Assembly: GCF_026619415.1 (NCBI RefSeq)
Contig: NZ_JAOVZR010000001.1
Coordinates: 4,448,501 to 4,512,500, forward strand
Length of the DNA: 64,000 bases
Source: Hoeflea algicola
Lineage (GTDB): Bacteria > Pseudomonadota > Alphaproteobacteria > Rhizobiales > Rhizobiaceae
Reading direction: 5' to 3'
Positions 30,162-38,626 of the stretch are shown here, in pieces (position 1 is the stretch's first letter; the number at the start of each line of letters is the position of its first letter). A program made the translations under genes and the position numbers. Below the pieces are notes generated by a model. The model saw only the letters and a list, made by a program, of their open reading frames with translations, had not been told where the DNA came from and made no database searches.

Positions 30162-31496
30162 ATGCAGACCAATTTTACCGCCGAGCAGCTTGCCGATCCC
30201 GGCGTCGCCGAATCCGAAAAGATTCTGCGTAAATGCGTCCATTGCGGCTTTTGCACCGCCACCTGCCCAACCTATGTCACGCTTGGCAATGAACTCGACA
30301 GCCCGCGTGGCCGGATCTACCTGATCAAGGACATGCTGGAAAACGACCGGCCCGCCGACAAGCAGGTGGTTACCCATATCGACCGCTGCCTGTCGTGCCT
30401 GGCCTGTGTGACCACCTGTCCTTCAGGCGTCGACTATATGCACCTGATCGATCATGCCCGCGCCTATATTGAAAAGACCTACAAGCGGCCGCTGCCCGAT
30501 CGGATCATTCGTGGGCTGCTGGCCATGGTGCTGCCGTATCCGGCGCGGTTCCGGGCTTCGCTTTACGCAGCCCGGCTCGGCCGGCCTTTTGCACCGTTGT
30601 TCCGGGCGCTGCCGGGCATGAAGCCGCTGGCGGCGATGCTGGAGCTTGTGCCGGCGGCGATCCCGGGCAAGTCCGGTTTCGCTGAACCCGGCGCCCACGC
30701 GGCTAAGGGCAACAAGCGTGGCCGTGTCGCCATCCTCACCGGCTGCGCCCAGCCGGTGCTCAAGCCAGGCATCAATGAAGCGACAATCAGATTGCTCAAC
30801 CGAATCGGCGTCGAGGTCGTGGTGCCGGAAGGCGAGGGCTGTTGCGGCGCGTTGGTTCACCACATGGGTCGCGAGGACGATGCGTTGTCGGCGGCACGGC
30901 GCAATGTCGATGCCTGGACCCGCCAGATCGACAATGGCGGGCTCGACGCCATCATCATCACCGCGTCGGGATGTGGCACCACGATCAAGGATTATGGCCA
31001 CATGCTGCGTCTTGATCCCGCCTATGCTGACAAGGCCGCGCGGGTCTCGGCGCTGGCCCGCGACATCACCGAATATCTCGCCACGCTTGACATGCCCGAG
31101 CCGGTCAATGGCGCCGGTCTGGTGGTCACTTATCATTCAGCCTGCTCGATGCAGCACGGCCAGAAAATAACCGTGCAACCCAAGGCGCTGCTCAAGGCTG
31201 CGGGTTTTGTCGTCAAGGACCCGCCCGAGGGGCACCTGTGCTGCGGATCGGCTGGCACTTACAACATCATGCAGCCGGAGATCGCCCGCACCCTGCGTGA
31301 TCGCAAGGTCAAGAATATCGAACGCACCCGGCCTGATCTGATTGCTGCGGGCAACATCGGCTGCATCACCCAGATCGCTGGCGGCACCGGAATTCCGGTC
31401 ATCCACACGGTGGAGCTGCTGGACTGGGTGTATGGCGGCGACCGGCCCGCCGATCTGCCTGAAACGGAAGCTGAAGCGGTTCAGGCGGCAGAATAG
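30162..31496 (+). CDS. glcF: Glycolate oxidase iron-sulfur subunit GlcF
   Basis: Electron-transfer subunit of glycolate dehydrogenase; 444 residues. Two 4Fe-4S motifs, CVHCGFCTATCP and CLSCLACVTTCPSG, lie in the first 100 residues. Two CCG domains follow (GEGCCGALVHHMGRE and HLCCGSAGTYN). The start is 30162, with AAGGAA upstream; a longer frame from 30123 lacks support. It passes electrons from the flavin subunits towards the quinone pool. Confidence 0.95.
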   Translation: MQTNFTAEQLADPGVAESEKILRKCVHCGFCTATCPTYVTLGNELDSPRGRIYLIKDMLENDRPADKQVVTHIDRCLSCLACVTTCPSGVDYMHLIDHARAYIEKTYKRPLPDRIIRGLLAMVLPYPARFRASLYAARLGRPFAPLFRALPGMKPLAAMLELVPAAIPGKSGFAEPGAHAAKGNKRGRVAILTGCAQPVLKPGINEATIRLLNRIGVEVVVPEGEGCCGALVHHMGREDDALSAARRNVDAWTRQIDNGGLDAIIITASGCGTTIKDYGHMLRLDPAYADKAARVSALARDITEYLATLDMPEPVNGAGLVVTYHSACSMQHGQKITVQPKALLKAAGFVVKDPPEGHLCCGSAGTYNIMQPEIARTLRDRKVKNIERTRPDLIAAGNIGCITQIAGGTGIPVIHTVELLDWVYGGDRPADLPETEAEAVQAAE

Positions 31497-31523
31497 CCCC
31501 AATTTTCCCAGCACTCTCAACGA

Positions 31524-31555
31524 CAACAGGCGGCGCATGTATGCACCGCCTGTTG
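31524..31555. terminator. Hairpin between convergent glcF and ldt
   Basis: A perfect 10-bp stem, CAACAGGCGG (31524-31533) with CCGCCTGTTG (31546-31555), and a 12-nt loop that can extend through GCATGTATGC. It lies midway between two convergent stop codons. There is no strong U tract. Confidence 0.5.
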
Positions 31556-31581
31556 AGATATTCAGTGTTGGCACTCGGCCT

Positions 31582-32289
31582 TTAGCCGCCAAACAGCGAG
31601 CCGAAGAAATCCATTCCGCGGTCGCTGTAGAGTTTCTCGGCACCTTTGCCATTGGGACCGATGACGATCACCTTGGAGCCGACGCCGGCACGGCCGTAAA
31701 GATGCTCCACATCCTGGTTCATCATGCGGATGCAGCCCGATGACATGTTCTGGCCGATGGTCCAGGGCTGGTTGGTGCCGTGCACCCGGAAGATGGTGTC
31801 GCGGCCGCCCTTGTAGAGATACAGTGCCCGGGCGCCGAGCGGGTTGTTCGGCCCGCCTTTCACGTAGGACGGAATGTGGCGGCCTTTCCGGCGTTCACGG
31901 GCGATCATGGTTGCCGGCGGGCGCCAGTCCGGCCACTCCGCCTTGCGGCCGATCTTGACGGTGCCTGACCAGCCGAACCCCTCGCGGCCGACGCCCACGC
32001 CATAGCGGGTGGCGCGGTTGTTGCCCTCGACATAATAGAGATATTTGGTGTTGGTATTGATGATGATTGTGCCGGGTTTCTCGGTGGTCTGAAGCCGGAC
32101 CTTCTTGCGCCAGTATTTCGAAGCGGGCTTTTTCAATTGCGCAACGGTAATCACCGGCAGGCTGGTTTCAACACTCGCCGGACCGCCACGCGGCATCGCC
32201 GAGGCGGACGGCAAGGCTGGCGCCAATAGCAGCGCCACAGCGGCTGCGGCAATCATGGTGAAACGGCTCGGTATGCGTGCTGAAATCAT
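31582..32289 (-). CDS. L,D-transpeptidase (YkuD), intact copy
   Basis: A periplasmic cell-wall enzyme that makes 3-3 crosslinks or anchors proteins to peptidoglycan; 235 residues. The signal peptide ends PSASA near residue 32. The YkuD domain starts at PGTIIINTNTKYLYYV. The catalytic motif is HGTNQPWTIG then SSGCIRMMNQD, with the Cys in place. The ATG at 32289 has AGAGGGA upstream. A close second copy lies just upstream on the same strand, so this is a tandem duplication. Confidence 0.92.
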   Translation of the reverse strand: MISARIPSRFTMIAAAAVALLLAPALPSASAMPRGGPASVETSLPVITVAQLKKPASKYWRKKVRLQTTEKPGTIIINTNTKYLYYVEGNNRATRYGVGVGREGFGWSGTVKIGRKAEWPDWRPPATMIARERRKGRHIPSYVKGGPNNPLGARALYLYKGGRDTIFRVHGTNQPWTIGQNMSSGCIRMMNQDVEHLYGRAGVGSKVIVIGPNGKGAEKLYSDRGMDFFGSLFGG

Positions 32290-32410
32290 GACAATCCCTC
32301 TTTGTTGCTTCAACCCCTTCGTCAGAAAGTATCATCGATTGAGTCGTGATCAACCGCCGCTGCAGTATAATTTCGGGGTTATGTTGAGAGCGGCGGCTAG
32401 GCCGTACAGC

Positions 32411-32444
32411 AAAAACCCGGCACCGGGATGATCCCGGGCCGGGT
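32411..32444 (-). terminator. Intrinsic terminator of the second ldt gene
   Basis: On the minus strand ACCCGGC pairs with GCCGGGT (32444-32438 and 32421-32415) around a further inner CCGGG stem. It is followed at once by TTTTTGCTG. A textbook terminator 30 bp after the end of the broken ldt frame. Confidence 0.8.
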
Positions 32445-32473
32445 CTGCAACAAGGCCAGATTGTGGCCGAAAG

Positions 32474-33240
32474 TTACATCACGATTACCTTGGCGCCGAC
32501 CTGGGCGCGCTCGTAAAGATCGGTGACATCCTCGTTGCGCATGCGAATACAGCCTGACGAAACCGCCCGGCCGATGGTCCATGGCTGGTTGGTGCCGTGA
32601 ATCCGGTAGAGCGTCGAGCCGAGATAGAGCGCCCGCGCGCCGAGCGGGTTTTCAGGTCCCCCTGCATGTGCACGGGAAGGATCCGGCCTTCCTTTTCGCG
32701 CACCCGCTTGATCATCTCTGCCGGCGGCCGCCAGCTTGGCCATTCCGCCTTGCGGCTGATTTTCTCGGTGCCGCTCCAGCCAAAGCCTTCCTTGCCGACG
32801 CCGACGCCATAGCGCCGCGCCTGTCCATTGCCCATGACGTAATAGAGAAAGCGCTGGTTGGTATCGATGATGATGGTACCGGGCTTCTGATTGCCATCAT
32901 AGCTAACTGTTTGCGGCAGAAACTTCGGATCGAACTGGCTTGCTGGCTTGGGTTTGATCCGCGGTGCGGCCAGCGCCACGTTGGTAACCCGGCGCGGTTC
33001 GGCCCTGTGCGTGCGCGGTTGGGCGACAAGCGCGCGGTTTCCGCGCGGTTTGGTGCGGTAGACCACGCCGCCGCGCGGTGCGGCCTGGCCACCAAGCTGC
33101 ATCACCCATGGGGCTGACAGATCGGGGCTGAGAACTACCGGCGGGCGTTGCCCGTAGCGGTCGCCGGCATATGCCGGAGCGGTGAAGGAGGCGAGGCTCA
33201 ACGCCGCGCCTGACAGGAGCAGGAAGGCACATTTTTTCAT
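32474..33240 (-). pseudogene. L,D-transpeptidase, second copy, single-base frameshift
   Basis: From 33240 the frame encodes a signal peptide (MKKCAFLLLSGAALSLASFT) and the start of a YkuD domain (KPGTIIIDTNQRFLYYV, GFGWSGTEKIS, RKAEWPSWRPPAEM). At a run of five C (32658-32662; G on the coding strand) homology leaves this frame and continues in another as GGPENPLGARALYL, IHGTNQPWTIG and SSGCIRMRNED, ending at 32474. One more G in the run would restore a full-length enzyme of about 255 residues. Either a sequencing error or a recent mutation. Signal, catalytic Cys and terminator are all preserved, which argues for error or very recent loss. Confidence 0.85.
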
Positions 33241-33478
33241 CGGACGGACCCTTTACCTTTCGTCTGATTTTGACCCAACGCCACCTTCCGGGCTCGACCG
33301 GAGGCTTTGTTTCAGTTTCCATGCTGCGGGTTTGATGCAATCAATTGATGAATCCGGGTCGATAAAAGGCCGGTTATGGTGGATACCTTGGCTTAGGGTT
33401 ATCGCCGGCTTGCCAAACGCGGTGAACGGCAGCTTAAATGGCCCCGAATCCCGGTTAACCATGATGAAGAGCGAGCCC

Positions 33479-34114
33479 ATGGCGCATCAAAACGGCCTGA
33501 TTACCGGAGCGGACGGGCGCACGCGCTGCTTCTGGCCGGGCGACCTGCCAGACTATCTTGCCTATCATGACGAGGAATGGGGCAAGCCGGTCACCGATGA
33601 CACCAGGCTGTTTGAAAAGATCTGCCTCGAGGGTTTTCAGGCCGGCCTGTCGTGGCTGACCATCCTGCGCAAGCGCGAGAATTTCCGGGCTGCTTTCGCC
33701 GGTTTCGATTTTCGTGAAGTCGCCCGCTTTGGCGACGCTGATATCGAAAGGCTGGTGGCCGACAAGGGCATCATCCGCCATCGCGGCAAGATCGTCTCGA
33801 CCATCAACAATGCCAGCCGCGCGATCGAGATGGTCGATGAATTTGGCTCGCTCGCCGCCTATTTCTGGAGCCATGAACCAGGCCCCGCGGAGCGGCCGGC
33901 AATTGTCGACCATGCCACGCTGAGCGCCAACCCGACCACGGCGGTCTCGACCCGGATCTCCAAGGATCTCAAGAAGCGCGGCTGGAGCTTTGTCGGCCCG
34001 ACAACGGTCTATGCCTTCATGCAGGCGATGGGGCTGGTCAACGATCACCTCGAAGGCTGCTGCCGGCGCGCCGAAGTCGAGGCCATGCGCAACGCGCTGG
34101 AGCGACCAAAGTGA
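33479..34114 (+). CDS. tag: DNA-3-methyladenine glycosylase I (Tag)
   Basis: Removes 3-methyladenine from alkylated DNA; 211 residues. Features include RCFWPG, YHDEEWGKP, FEKICLEGFQAGLSWLTIL and GFDF, then VGPTTVYAFMQAMG and NDHLEGCC. The Cys and His of the first and last segments form the family's zinc site. The start is taken at 33479, with an ATG six codons earlier (33461) possible; the much longer upstream frame lies over the ldt promoter. It overlaps the next gene by 4 bp. Confidence 0.93.
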   Translation: MAHQNGLITGADGRTRCFWPGDLPDYLAYHDEEWGKPVTDDTRLFEKICLEGFQAGLSWLTILRKRENFRAAFAGFDFREVARFGDADIERLVADKGIIRHRGKIVSTINNASRAIEMVDEFGSLAAYFWSHEPGPAERPAIVDHATLSANPTTAVSTRISKDLKKRGWSFVGPTTVYAFMQAMGLVNDHLEGCCRRAEVEAMRNALERPK

Positions 34115-34470
34115 CGGCGGACGAGCTGTGCGCGTTAATCTTCGAGGTGGCAGAAAAGACGCCCGAAATTGGCGTTCTCGAGGAAAGCCGCAAATGGGGC
34201 GAGCAGAGTTTCACGCCGGTGCGGCGCAACATCGGCAGTTCGGTGCGGATTCAGCCGCGCGGCAACGGCGATGTGGCGCTGATGTTCATCTGCCACACCA
34301 ATCTGGTTGACGAGTTCCGGACCCTGTATCCCGACATGCTTAGCTACGAGGGCAATCGCGCCATCGTTCTGTCGGGTGAAGAGGCTAATGATCGCGCGGC
34401 GTTGTCGCATTGCATCGGTCTGGCGCTGACTTACAAGTTGCGCAAGAGGCAGAGGACGCGGCCCACCTAA
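34111..34470 (+). CDS. DUF1801 domain protein
   Basis: A 119-residue protein of the DUF1801 (YdhG-like) type. ESRKWGEQSFTPVRRN gives the usual Trp-Gly pair, followed by beta strands ending LMFICHTNLVDEF and a C-terminal helix. Starts with GTG overlapping the tag stop (GTGA), so co-transcribed with tag. Function of the family is not established. Confidence 0.8.
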   Translation: MTADELCALIFEVAEKTPEIGVLEESRKWGEQSFTPVRRNIGSSVRIQPRGNGDVALMFICHTNLVDEFRTLYPDMLSYEGNRAIVLSGEEANDRAALSHCIGLALTYKLRKRQRTRPT

Positions 34471-34471
34471 T

Positions 34472-35383
34472 TCAGGTCCGGCGCTGCTTGGCGACAATGG
34501 CCAGCGCAACGCCGCCCAGGATCAGCAGCGATGACAGCACCAGCCTGAACGACCAGCTCTCGCCCAGCAACAGCGTCCCGCCAAGCGTTGCAATCACCGG
34601 CACGGTCAGTTGCACGATCGCACCTTGTGTGGCGCCAATCTGCCTGAGCACCCGGTACCACAGCACATAGACCAGTCCCGAAGTGACCCCGCCCGATAAT
34701 GCCGCCAGCAACAACCCGGCCATAGCCGCATGCAACGGCAGCCGCGCGACAACTACAATCAACGCCAACGGCACCAGGTAGGCCAGTGAACGCAGAAAGT
34801 TGTCGGCTGTCGACCTGATCGGATCGCCCAGCCCCCGGCCGCGCAGCGAATAGACACCCCAGGCGATGCCCGACAGCGCCATCAACGCGGCGGCAACCGG
34901 ATCTGGCGCGGACAGGCCGGGCGACACCAGCCAGACAAACGCACCAAAGGCAACAATCAACCCGAGCCATTCCAGAAGCGCCGGCCGGTCGCCTTCCTTC
35001 AGGCTCCAGCCGATCATCGTCGCCTGCACGCAGGCAAACAGGATCAAGGCGCCGATGCCGGTATCCAGCGCCGCATAGGCGTAGGAAAACGCCACGGCAT
35101 AGAGGAACAAGAAAAACGCGGAGGTCCACGCCCCCGGCTGAGGGCTTCGCTTGACGCCATCGCGGTTGCCGGTCAGCGCCACCAGTATTGCCAGTGTCGC
35201 GGCGCCGCTGATCAGCCGTACCGCCGAGTAACTCGCCGGGTCAATCAACGGTGCGGTACCCGATCCGATAGCCATCCGCCCGATCACCGAGTTGGCGGCA
35301 AAGGCGATCATGGTGATGGCGGTGATGACAGCAAGGCGCAATGGAAGAGGCTTTCCTCGGAGGGTGGACAGGCAACCTATCAC
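34472..35383 (-). CDS. EamA/DMT family transporter
   Basis: A 303-residue integral membrane protein with about ten helices in two EamA halves. A conserved SYSAVRLISGAATLAILVAL opens the first half and LQ...LTVPVIATLGGTLLLGES closes the second. The substrate (metabolite or drug export) is unknown. It converges on the DUF1801 gene with a 1-bp gap. The GTG start at 35383 is the longest option; a start around residue 25 would also keep helix 1. Confidence 0.85.
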   Translation of the reverse strand: MIGCLSTLRGKPLPLRLAVITAITMIAFAANSVIGRMAIGSGTAPLIDPASYSAVRLISGAATLAILVALTGNRDGVKRSPQPGAWTSAFFLFLYAVAFSYAYAALDTGIGALILFACVQATMIGWSLKEGDRPALLEWLGLIVAFGAFVWLVSPGLSAPDPVAAALMALSGIAWGVYSLRGRGLGDPIRSTADNFLRSLAYLVPLALIVVVARLPLHAAMAGLLLAALSGGVTSGLVYVLWYRVLRQIGATQGAIVQLTVPVIATLGGTLLLGESWSFRLVLSSLLILGGVALAIVAKQRRT

Positions 35384-35554
35384 CGCTTTGCCACAGCTTG
35401 TCGACCGGGATTACGCTTGGCCGCGATCACTCCTGCGCGAGGTCGTCACGTGCCTATTCCTGAACAGAAGATGAAGGACTTGGTCAGCGGGCATTCAACT
35501 TGGCCGCGATATCACTGGTTCATTAACCACGATCAAGATTGAAACGAGAAGAAT

Positions 35555-36214
35555 ATGTCCAACACAAGCATCATTGCATCCACCATTCTCGCCACCGCCG
35601 TTCTCGCAACCGGCATGGCTCTTCCGGTGCAGGCCTCAGCCAGGGACTGGATCGAGAAGGTACAGGTTGAAAAGGACGGGATCGACGTCCAGCCGATCCA
35701 TGTGTCGGCCAAGATAGGCGGCTACAGCGGCATCAAGACCAAGAGCCACAAGTTTCTGTTGGGGCTTTATGCCCGCGCCACAAATGGCGAACGCATCGTC
35801 GCCATGAAACTGGGCTCGTTCAAAGGCGTCTTGTATTTCGAAGGCGACGGCAATCTCTGGAGCAGGAGCTTTACCAACCGTGATGTCGGCGCCGGCAGCA
35901 AGCGCACCGTGTCGATCCACCATGACGCGACATTGCCGATCAACAAGATTGCCTGGCATGACCCCGATCCAAAGGCCAGTTGCGATCACACCCTTGCGCA
36001 GATGATGAAACAGGGCATGACCAAGCGACAGGTGCTGAGCCAGCCGCGCGAGGCGAAGGCCTATGCCTATTTCGAACTCGACGCCGTGGCCGCTCGCAAG
36101 AGCAAGGCAAAGAGCGGCAAGTGGAATCTGGGAAATACCAGCAACCAGCGGGACAGTTACATCTATGAGGTCCGGGTGGTTTGCGGCTCCGGCAACAACA
36201 AGGTTGGCGGTTGA
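35555..36214 (+). CDS. Exported hypothetical protein
   Basis: A 219-residue protein with a signal peptide (cleavage near VQASA, residue 29). The mature part is rich in beta-type segments (GIDVQPIHVSAKIGGYSGI, FLLGLYARATNGERIVAMKL) with two Cys (ASCDHT and VVCGSG) that may form a disulfide, and a basic C-terminal third. No domain recognised. GAGAAG precedes the ATG. Confidence 0.7.
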   Translation: MSNTSIIASTILATAVLATGMALPVQASARDWIEKVQVEKDGIDVQPIHVSAKIGGYSGIKTKSHKFLLGLYARATNGERIVAMKLGSFKGVLYFEGDGNLWSRSFTNRDVGAGSKRTVSIHHDATLPINKIAWHDPDPKASCDHTLAQMMKQGMTKRQVLSQPREAKAYAYFELDAVAARKSKAKSGKWNLGNTSNQRDSYIYEVRVVCGSGNNKVGG

Positions 36215-36460
36215 CCAATAGTGAGGATCACCGTGCACTTGGGTGATCTCAAGCCATCCCCGACCGGCATCATGCGTTCTCGCCGGTCTGGGTGTTCGCG
36301 CCCTCCCAGCAAATGTGAGGGTGGATTGCAGCAAACCACGATGCGTGGTGTGATAGACTGGGTGCTGGTTCCTGGTTGGAACCAATAGGTAACGTTGGGC
36401 GTTGCTAGCGAAAGGTCTGCTGCGAATAAAGCCAATAGGGTTAAACGTAAGGAGAGAGAA

Positions 36461-36904
36461 ATGTTCAGGATTGTTACGAAATCGCTGTTATCAGCTTCAA
36501 TCTGTCTGGCCACGTTGATGCCGGTTTCCGCCGCGCAGGTAATGCCGCAAAAACCCGCTGTCCAGTTCTCCCAGAATACCGACGTGGTCCAGGTTCGCGA
36601 CCATCGTCGCAACGCCCGCCGCCACCATCGCCGCGGCTATTACAATGGCCATCGCGGCTACCGCAAACACCGGCGCGGCTATCGCCAACACAACGGTTAC
36701 TGGTTCCCGCCGGCAGCCTTTGCGCTCGGCGCCATCATTGGCGGCGCGCTCAGCGAGAGCGGCGGTCACAATGTGCGGCCGGGGTACATGAACCCGCAGC
36801 ATGTGCGCTGGTGCGACGCCAAATACCGCTCCTACCGCGTGCGCGACAATTCGTTCCAGCCGTATCACGGCCCGCGCCGGGAATGCCGTTCGCCCTATTA
36901 TTGA
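36461..36904 (+). CDS. BA14K family protein
   Basis: A 147-residue exported protein named after the Brucella 14-kDa immunoreactive antigen. Signal peptide to about residue 25 (MPVSAAQ). Then a His/Arg/Tyr-rich segment (repeats of RGY/HRGYRK between residues 45 and 80), a short hydrophobic GAIIGGALSE, and the BA14K motif HVRWCDAKYRSYRVRDNSF with a second Cys near the end. AAGGAGAGA precedes the ATG. Role in the envelope is unclear. Confidence 0.85.
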   Translation: MFRIVTKSLLSASICLATLMPVSAAQVMPQKPAVQFSQNTDVVQVRDHRRNARRHHRRGYYNGHRGYRKHRRGYRQHNGYWFPPAAFALGAIIGGALSESGGHNVRPGYMNPQHVRWCDAKYRSYRVRDNSFQPYHGPRRECRSPYY

Positions 36905-36927
36905 GGCGCCGGTACCGCTAACGATCT

Positions 36928-36956
36928 GGGCGATGGTCGGAGTCTGACCATCGCCC
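36928..36956 (+). terminator. Hairpin 1 after BA14K
   Basis: A perfect 11-bp stem, GGGCGATGGTC (36928-36938) with GACCATCGCCC (36946-36956), and a 7-nt loop. It lies 23 bp after the BA14K stop with no U tract. It is either a terminator for BA14K or part of the hisS leader. Confidence 0.5.
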
Positions 36957-36968
36957 AAGCCTTGCAGC

Positions 36969-37028
36969 AAAAGGGCCTGTCGTTTAGGAGAAGCGCAACG
37001 AAACGTTTCTCCTTTCCCAGGCCCTTTT
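36969..37028 (+). promoter_or_regulatory. Terminator-like hairpin directly before the hisS start codon
   Basis: Outer stem AAAAGGGCCTG (36969-36979) with CAGGCCCTTTT (37018-37028), perfect over 11 bp. Inner stem AGGAGAA (36986-36992) with TTCTCCT (37007-37013). The 3' arm ends in TTTT two bases before the hisS ATG, and the only Shine-Dalgarno-like sequence (TAGGAG, 36985-36990) is inside the inner stem. This could act as a transcription attenuator or a translation-blocking leader. Function is inferred. Confidence 0.5.
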
Positions 37029-37030
37029 CC

Positions 37031-38622
37031 ATGTCCGACAAGAAGCAAAAGAAGCCCCAGAAACTCAAGGCCCGTCTGGCGCGCGGCTTTCCCGATCGCT
37101 CGGCGTCCGATATTCGCGCCACCGATCAGATGATGGCCAAGATCAAGCTGGTCTACGAGCGCTTTGGCTTCGAGCCGGTGGAAACCCCGTTTGTCGAATA
37201 TACCGACGCGCTTGGGAAATTTCTTCCCGACCAGGACCGGCCCAACGAGGGCGTGTTTTCATTCCAGGATGATGACGATCAGTGGCTCTCGCTGCGCTAT
37301 GACCTGACAGCACCTCTGGCCCGGCATGTCGCCGAGAATTTCAACGACATTCAACTGCCCTACCGCACCTATCGCTCAGGCTGGGTGTTTCGCAACGAAA
37401 AGCCCGGCCCCGGCCGTTTCCGTCAGTTCATGCAGTTCGACGCCGATGTCGTCGGAGCGCCAGGCGTCCAGGCCGACGCTGAAATGTGCATGATGATGGC
37501 CGACACCATGGAAGCGCTGGGCATTCCGCGCGGCGACTACGTCATCCGCGTCAACAACCGCAAGGTGCTTGATGGCGTGATGGAAGCTATTGGCCTCGGC
37601 GGCGACGAGAATGCCGGCAAGCGTCTCACCGTGTTGCGCGCCATCGACAAGCTCGACAAGTTCGGGATTGAAGGCGTCAGGCTGCTGCTCGGTCCGGGGC
37701 GTTGGGACGGCGGTAAGGAAGGCGAGGGCGATTTTGCGCCGGGGGCGTGCCTGAGTGAGGAGCAGATTACTGCTGTAATGGAGGTCTTCACCGCAGCAGA
37801 AATCGTCGACATGGCCAGTGGCGTCGATGAAGTGACCAACCCCTTTTTGATCGATCAGTGTTTTCGATCAATGCCAAGTTCAAAGAAGGGATCAAGGAAT
37901 TAACAACCATTGGCTCGATTGCTCGAAATGCCGGCTACGATTCAAACCGCATCAAGATTGACCCCTCCGTGGTCCGTGGCCTCGAATACTATACCGGCCC
38001 CGTCTATGAGGCTGAACTCTTGTTCGATGTCACGAACGAGAAGGGTCAGAAGGTTCAGTTCGGCTCCGTCGGCGGCGGTGGCCGTTACGATGGCTTGGTC
38101 TCGCGCTTCATGGGCCAGCCGGTGCCGGCAACCGGCTTTTCCATCGGCGTGTCGCGGCTGATGACGGCACTGAAGAATTTGGGCAAGCTGTCGGGCGAGG
38201 CGGCCAACGGTCCGATCCTCGTCACCATCATGGACCGCGACCGCCTCGGCGATTATGCCAAGATGGCGCAGGAATTGCGCACCGGCCTCAACCCGGTTGA
38301 CGCCGAATGCCAGCCGCTCGGGCCGACCGTGCCGGTCGAGCTTTTCCAAGGCAATCCCAAGGACTTCCCCAAGCAGTTGCGCTACGCCGACCGCCGCGGC
38401 TCACCCATTGCTATCATCCAGGGCGGCAACGAGAAGGAATTGGGCAAGGTCATCGTCAAGGACCTGATCGAGGGCAAGCGCATCGCCGAGACCATCACCG
38501 ACAATGCCGAATGGCGCGAAGCCAAGGCCGGCGAACATCTGGTCGATGAGGGCGAATTGCTTGCCACGGTCCGCAAGATCCTCGCAGCACAGGCTGCCGA
38601 CTCCGCCACGGAAAAAGGCTGA
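37031..38622 (+). CDS. hisS: Histidyl-tRNA synthetase, interrupted by a single-base frameshift
   Basis: Charges tRNA-His. The first frame (from 37031) covers the catalytic core: [36 protein letters not shown] (motif 2 region), RPGW-type [19 protein letters not shown]. It then leaves homology near 37850 and stops at 37903. The second frame, overlapping from 37858, carries the rest: [47 protein letters not shown] and the anticodon-binding domain to 38622. Adding one base between T5 (37844-37848) and T4 (37861-37864) joins them into about 530 residues. As hisS is normally essential, a sequencing error is the first explanation; see findings. Confidence 0.9.
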
Positions 38623-38626
38623 ATAC

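Noticed and set aside
37840..37870. Programmed -1 frameshift in hisS
   Set aside because: The codons around CCCCTTTTT do not form the X XXY YYZ heptamer and no stimulatory hairpin is obvious downstream; error is simpler. Kept only as an alternative.
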